Origin: Leptodactylus fallax
Lineage: Eukaryota; Chordata; Amphibia; Anura; Leptodactylidae
Assembly: GCA_947044405.1 (NCBI GenBank)
Contig: CAMRHE010000011.1
Location: forward strand, 5,252,501-5,316,500
Length of the DNA: 64,000 bases
Direction of reading: 5' to 3'
Each line of letters opens with the position of its first letter. Position 1 is the stretch's first letter. Made by a program: the position numbers and the translations under genes. The notes under the pieces were generated by a model, which had not been told where the DNA came from, did no database searches, and saw nothing but the letters and a program-made list of their open reading frames with translations. Below, one piece after another: positions 60,193 through 64,000 of this stretch.

Positions 60193-60732
60193 TGTAAGTA
60201 TGGGAGCCAGAGGGCGCTGTTGAGCGACCCAGGCCAGGCCAGAAAAGGCCCTCAGCCACGCCTTTGGGTTGTGGCACGCAACTCCAGAGGGGCTGGAGCA
60301 TCCTGCAGGAAGCAGGAAGTAGTGGACCAGCGAGGACGGAGAGAGAGGCTCAGTCCCAGAGGGCTGGCGTCCACAGGAGTGGACCAGCGAGGACAGAGGG
60401 AGCGGCTCTGTCCCAAAAGGGCTGGCGTCCACAGGAGTGGACCAGCTAGGACAGAGAGAAAGGCTCTGTCCCACAGGGCTGGCGTCCACGGAGGACTGTT
60501 GCTGCAGCTGAGCAATAGTCAGGACAGTTAGGGGCTCAAGGAGTGAGTTAGGCTCTAACTGTGGCATAGGTTTTTTGTTGTTTTGCTGTGTTGCAGTTAC
60601 GCTGAATAAAGCCACTTTTATTTACACTTGGACCGTCTGAAAGCTATCTTTCCGGCGCCCAGTACCATGAACCAACACTGTCCGGACCAGGAAAAGCCGC
60701 CATTTTGAGTCTAATTCCCCCAAATTATCACA
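60193..60732 (+). mobile_element. Probable solo LTR with triplicated repeat
   Basis: The 540-bp unit starts TGTAAG and ends ATCACA, flanked by ATAT at 60189-60192 and 60733-60736. An AATAAA signal at 60605-60610 lies 122 bp from the 3' end. Upstream are three tandem copies of a 57-58 bp unit (60322-60490), placed as enhancer repeats are in U3. The ATAT duplication is weak because the flank is TA-rich, so the boundaries are less sure than for the two other LTRs. No TATA box is obvious. Confidence 0.6.
60322..60490 (+). repeat. Three tandem copies of a 57-58 bp unit
   Basis: Units start GTGGACCAGC at 60322, 60379 and 60437 and each ends GGGCTGGCGTCCAC. Copies differ at a few positions (for example CAGTCCCAGA against CTGTCCCAAA). 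The third is slightly short at the end. Confidence 0.95.
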
Positions 60733-60749
60733 ATATTTATATATATATA

Positions 60750-62346
60750 CAGTACAGACCAAAAGTTTGGACACACCTTCTCATTCCAAGAGTTTTCTGT
60801 ATTTTCATGATTATAAAAATTGTAGATTCACACTGAAGGCATCAAAACTATGAATTAACACATGTGGAATTATATACTTAACAAAAAAGTGTGAAACAAC
60901 TGAAAATATGTCTTATATTCTAGGTTCTTCAAAGTAGCCACCTTTTGCTTTGATTACTGCTTTGTACACTCTTGGCATTCTCTTGATGAGCTTCAAGAGG
61001 TAGTCACCTGAAATGATCTTCCAACAGTCTTGAAGGAGTTCCCAGAGATGCTTAGCACTTGTTGGCCCTTTTGCCTTCACTCTGCAGTCCAGCTCACCCC
61101 AAACCATCTCGATTGGGTTCAGGTGTGGTGACTGTGGAGGCCAGGTCATCTGGCGTAGCACCCCATCACTCTCCTTCTTGGTCAAATAGCCCTTACACAG
61201 TCTGGAGGTGTGTTTGGGGTCATTGTCCTGTTGAAAAATAAATGATGGTCCAACTAAAAGCAAACCGGATGTAATAGCATGCCGCTGCAAGATGCTGTGG
61301 TAACCATGCTGGTTCAGTATTCCTTCAATTTTGAATAAATCCCCAACAGTGTCACCAGCAAAGCACCCCCACACCATCACACCTCCTCCTCCATGCTTCA
61401 CGGTGGGAACCAGGCATGTAGAGTCCATTCGTTCACCTTTTCTGCGTCGCACAAAGACACGGTGGTTGGAACCAAAGATCTCAAATTTGGACTCATCAGA
61501 CCAAAGCACAGATTTCCTCAGGTCTAATGTCCATTCCTTGTGTTCTTTAGCCCAAACAAGTCTCTTCTGCTTGTTGCCTGTCCTTAGCAGTGGTTTCCTA
61601 GCAGCTATTTTACCATGAAGACCTGCTGCACACAGTCTCCTCTTAACAGTTGTTGTAGAGATGTGTCTGCTGCTAGAACTCTTTGTGGCATTACCTGGTC
61701 TCTAATCTGAGCTGCTGGTAACATGCGATTTCTGAGGCTGGTGACTCGGATGAACTTTCCTGGGGGCGGTCCTCATGTGAGCCAGTTTCTTTGTAGCGCT
61801 TGATGGTTTTGGCCACTGCACTTGGGGACGCTTCCAAAGTTTTCCCAATTTTTCGGACTGACTGACCTTCATTTCTTAAAGTAATGATGGACACTCGTTT
61901 TTCTTTACTTAGCTGCTTTTTTCTTGCCATAATACAAATTCTAACACTCCATTCAGTAGGACTATCAGCTGTGTATCCACCTTCTGAACACCACAACTGA
62001 TGGTCCCAACCCCATTTATAAGGCAAGAAATCCCACTTATTAAACCTGACAGGGCACACCTGTGAAGTGAAAACCATTTCAGGTGACTACCTCTACCTCT
62101 TGAAGCTCATCAAGAGAATGCCAAGAGTGTGCAAAGCAGTAATCAAAGCAAAAGGTGGCTACTTTGAAGAACCTAGAATATAAGACATATTTTCAGTTGT
62201 TTCACACTTTTTTGTTAAGTATATAATTCCACATGTGTTAATTCATAGTTTTGATGCCTTCAGTGTGAATCTACAATTTTTATAGTCATGAAAATACAGA
62301 GAACTCTTGGAATGAGAAGGTGTGTCCAAACTTTTGGTCTGTACTG
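60750..62346 (-). mobile_element. Second DD38E (Intruder-type) copy, inverted and broken
   Basis: Inverted ends CAGTACAGACCAAAAGTTTG with TA on both sides (60748-60749 and 62347-62348). At 1597 bp it is close to full length. It has the same layout as the 58330-59959 copy, in the opposite orientation. The left terminal repeat again overlaps the end of the coding region, and the right repeat carries an extra CTACCT duplication near 62090. Confidence 0.95.
60913..61930 (-). pseudogene. DD38E transposase, disabled by deletions
   Basis: The ATG is at 61930 (MARKKQLSKEKRVSIITLRN). The N-terminal half breaks near 61760: compared with the intact copy, 35 bp between two AAG triplets is deleted (removing the end of the GRPR linker region), with one extra C just before. 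A further single base is missing at GACCAGGTAATGCC (about 61695). The catalytic half (60913-61509) is open and keeps [22 protein letters not shown] and SPHLNPIEMVW, with one Asp-to-His change in the SPDL motif. No full enzyme can be made. Confidence 0.93.
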
Positions 62347-62381
62347 TACCTACAAGGATGCATATGTATTACACATATATA

Positions 62382-64000
<1,619 letters not shown>

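Noticed and set aside
60322..60490. Regular repeats that might suggest a CRISPR-like array
   Set aside because: Units are head-to-tail without spacers and lie in an LTR-like unit in a vertebrate genome.
60166..60615. 149-codon minus-strand frame and overlapping frames near the 57-bp repeats
   Set aside because: Repetition arises from the tandem DNA repeat, on both strands and in several frames; no protein family.

Overview
The window reads as nuclear DNA of a vertebrate, most likely an amphibian and probably a frog or toad. Three things point there. A multi-exon vertebrate gene with introns up to about 18 kb runs along the minus strand. The gaps are packed with Tc1/mariner DNA transposons, a DIRS-type retroelement, solo LTRs and L2-like LINE tails. 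Many MITEs start AGGG or AGAG and sit in duplicated TTAA, like the T2/Kolobok MITEs described in Xenopus. The species cannot be named from sequence alone.

The one host gene I can support is CTTNBP2 (cortactin-binding protein 2). Six exons encode its N-terminal half: exon 1 (53738-53800), exon 2 (36547-36654), exon 3 (18461-18685), exon 4 (9486-11109), exon 5 (2615-2818) and exon 6 (1045-1144). All reading phases join without a break, giving 774 codons plus two bases. They cover the coiled-coil N-terminal domain, the proline-rich cortactin-binding region and the first ankyrin repeats. The rest of the gene lies to the left of base 1. Intron 3 appears to use a GC-AG splice pair.

Introns 1-6 and the 10 kb upstream of exon 1 are a layered record of mobile elements. 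Intron 3 carries a Tc1 element (11819-13917) split by a solo LTR. Intron 2 carries a MITE split by a second solo LTR (25771-27340), and a three-level stack in which an old Tc1-like element is interrupted by a younger Tc1 copy and by a MITE (29351-32755). Intron 1 carries a MITE that is an almost perfect palindrome and a deleted DIRS element with its full terminal architecture (45016-48120), itself lying in an older CCCCTTA-ended repeat. At least eleven partial or full copies of one palindromic GGCTAAGGCCCCAC repeat are scattered throughout.

Upstream of the gene (58330-64000) is the youngest material. There is a complete DD38E (Intruder-type) transposon with an uninterrupted 350-codon transposase, a broken inverted copy of the same family 790 bp away, a likely solo LTR with a triplicated 57-58 bp repeat between them, and a DD34E Tc1 element with an open transposase frame that ends exactly at the last base of the window. 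I see no host gene other than CTTNBP2 and no evidence of a wholly new biological system. The most notable items are the intact DD38E copy, its long terminal repeats that overlap the transposase coding end, and the GC-AG intron.
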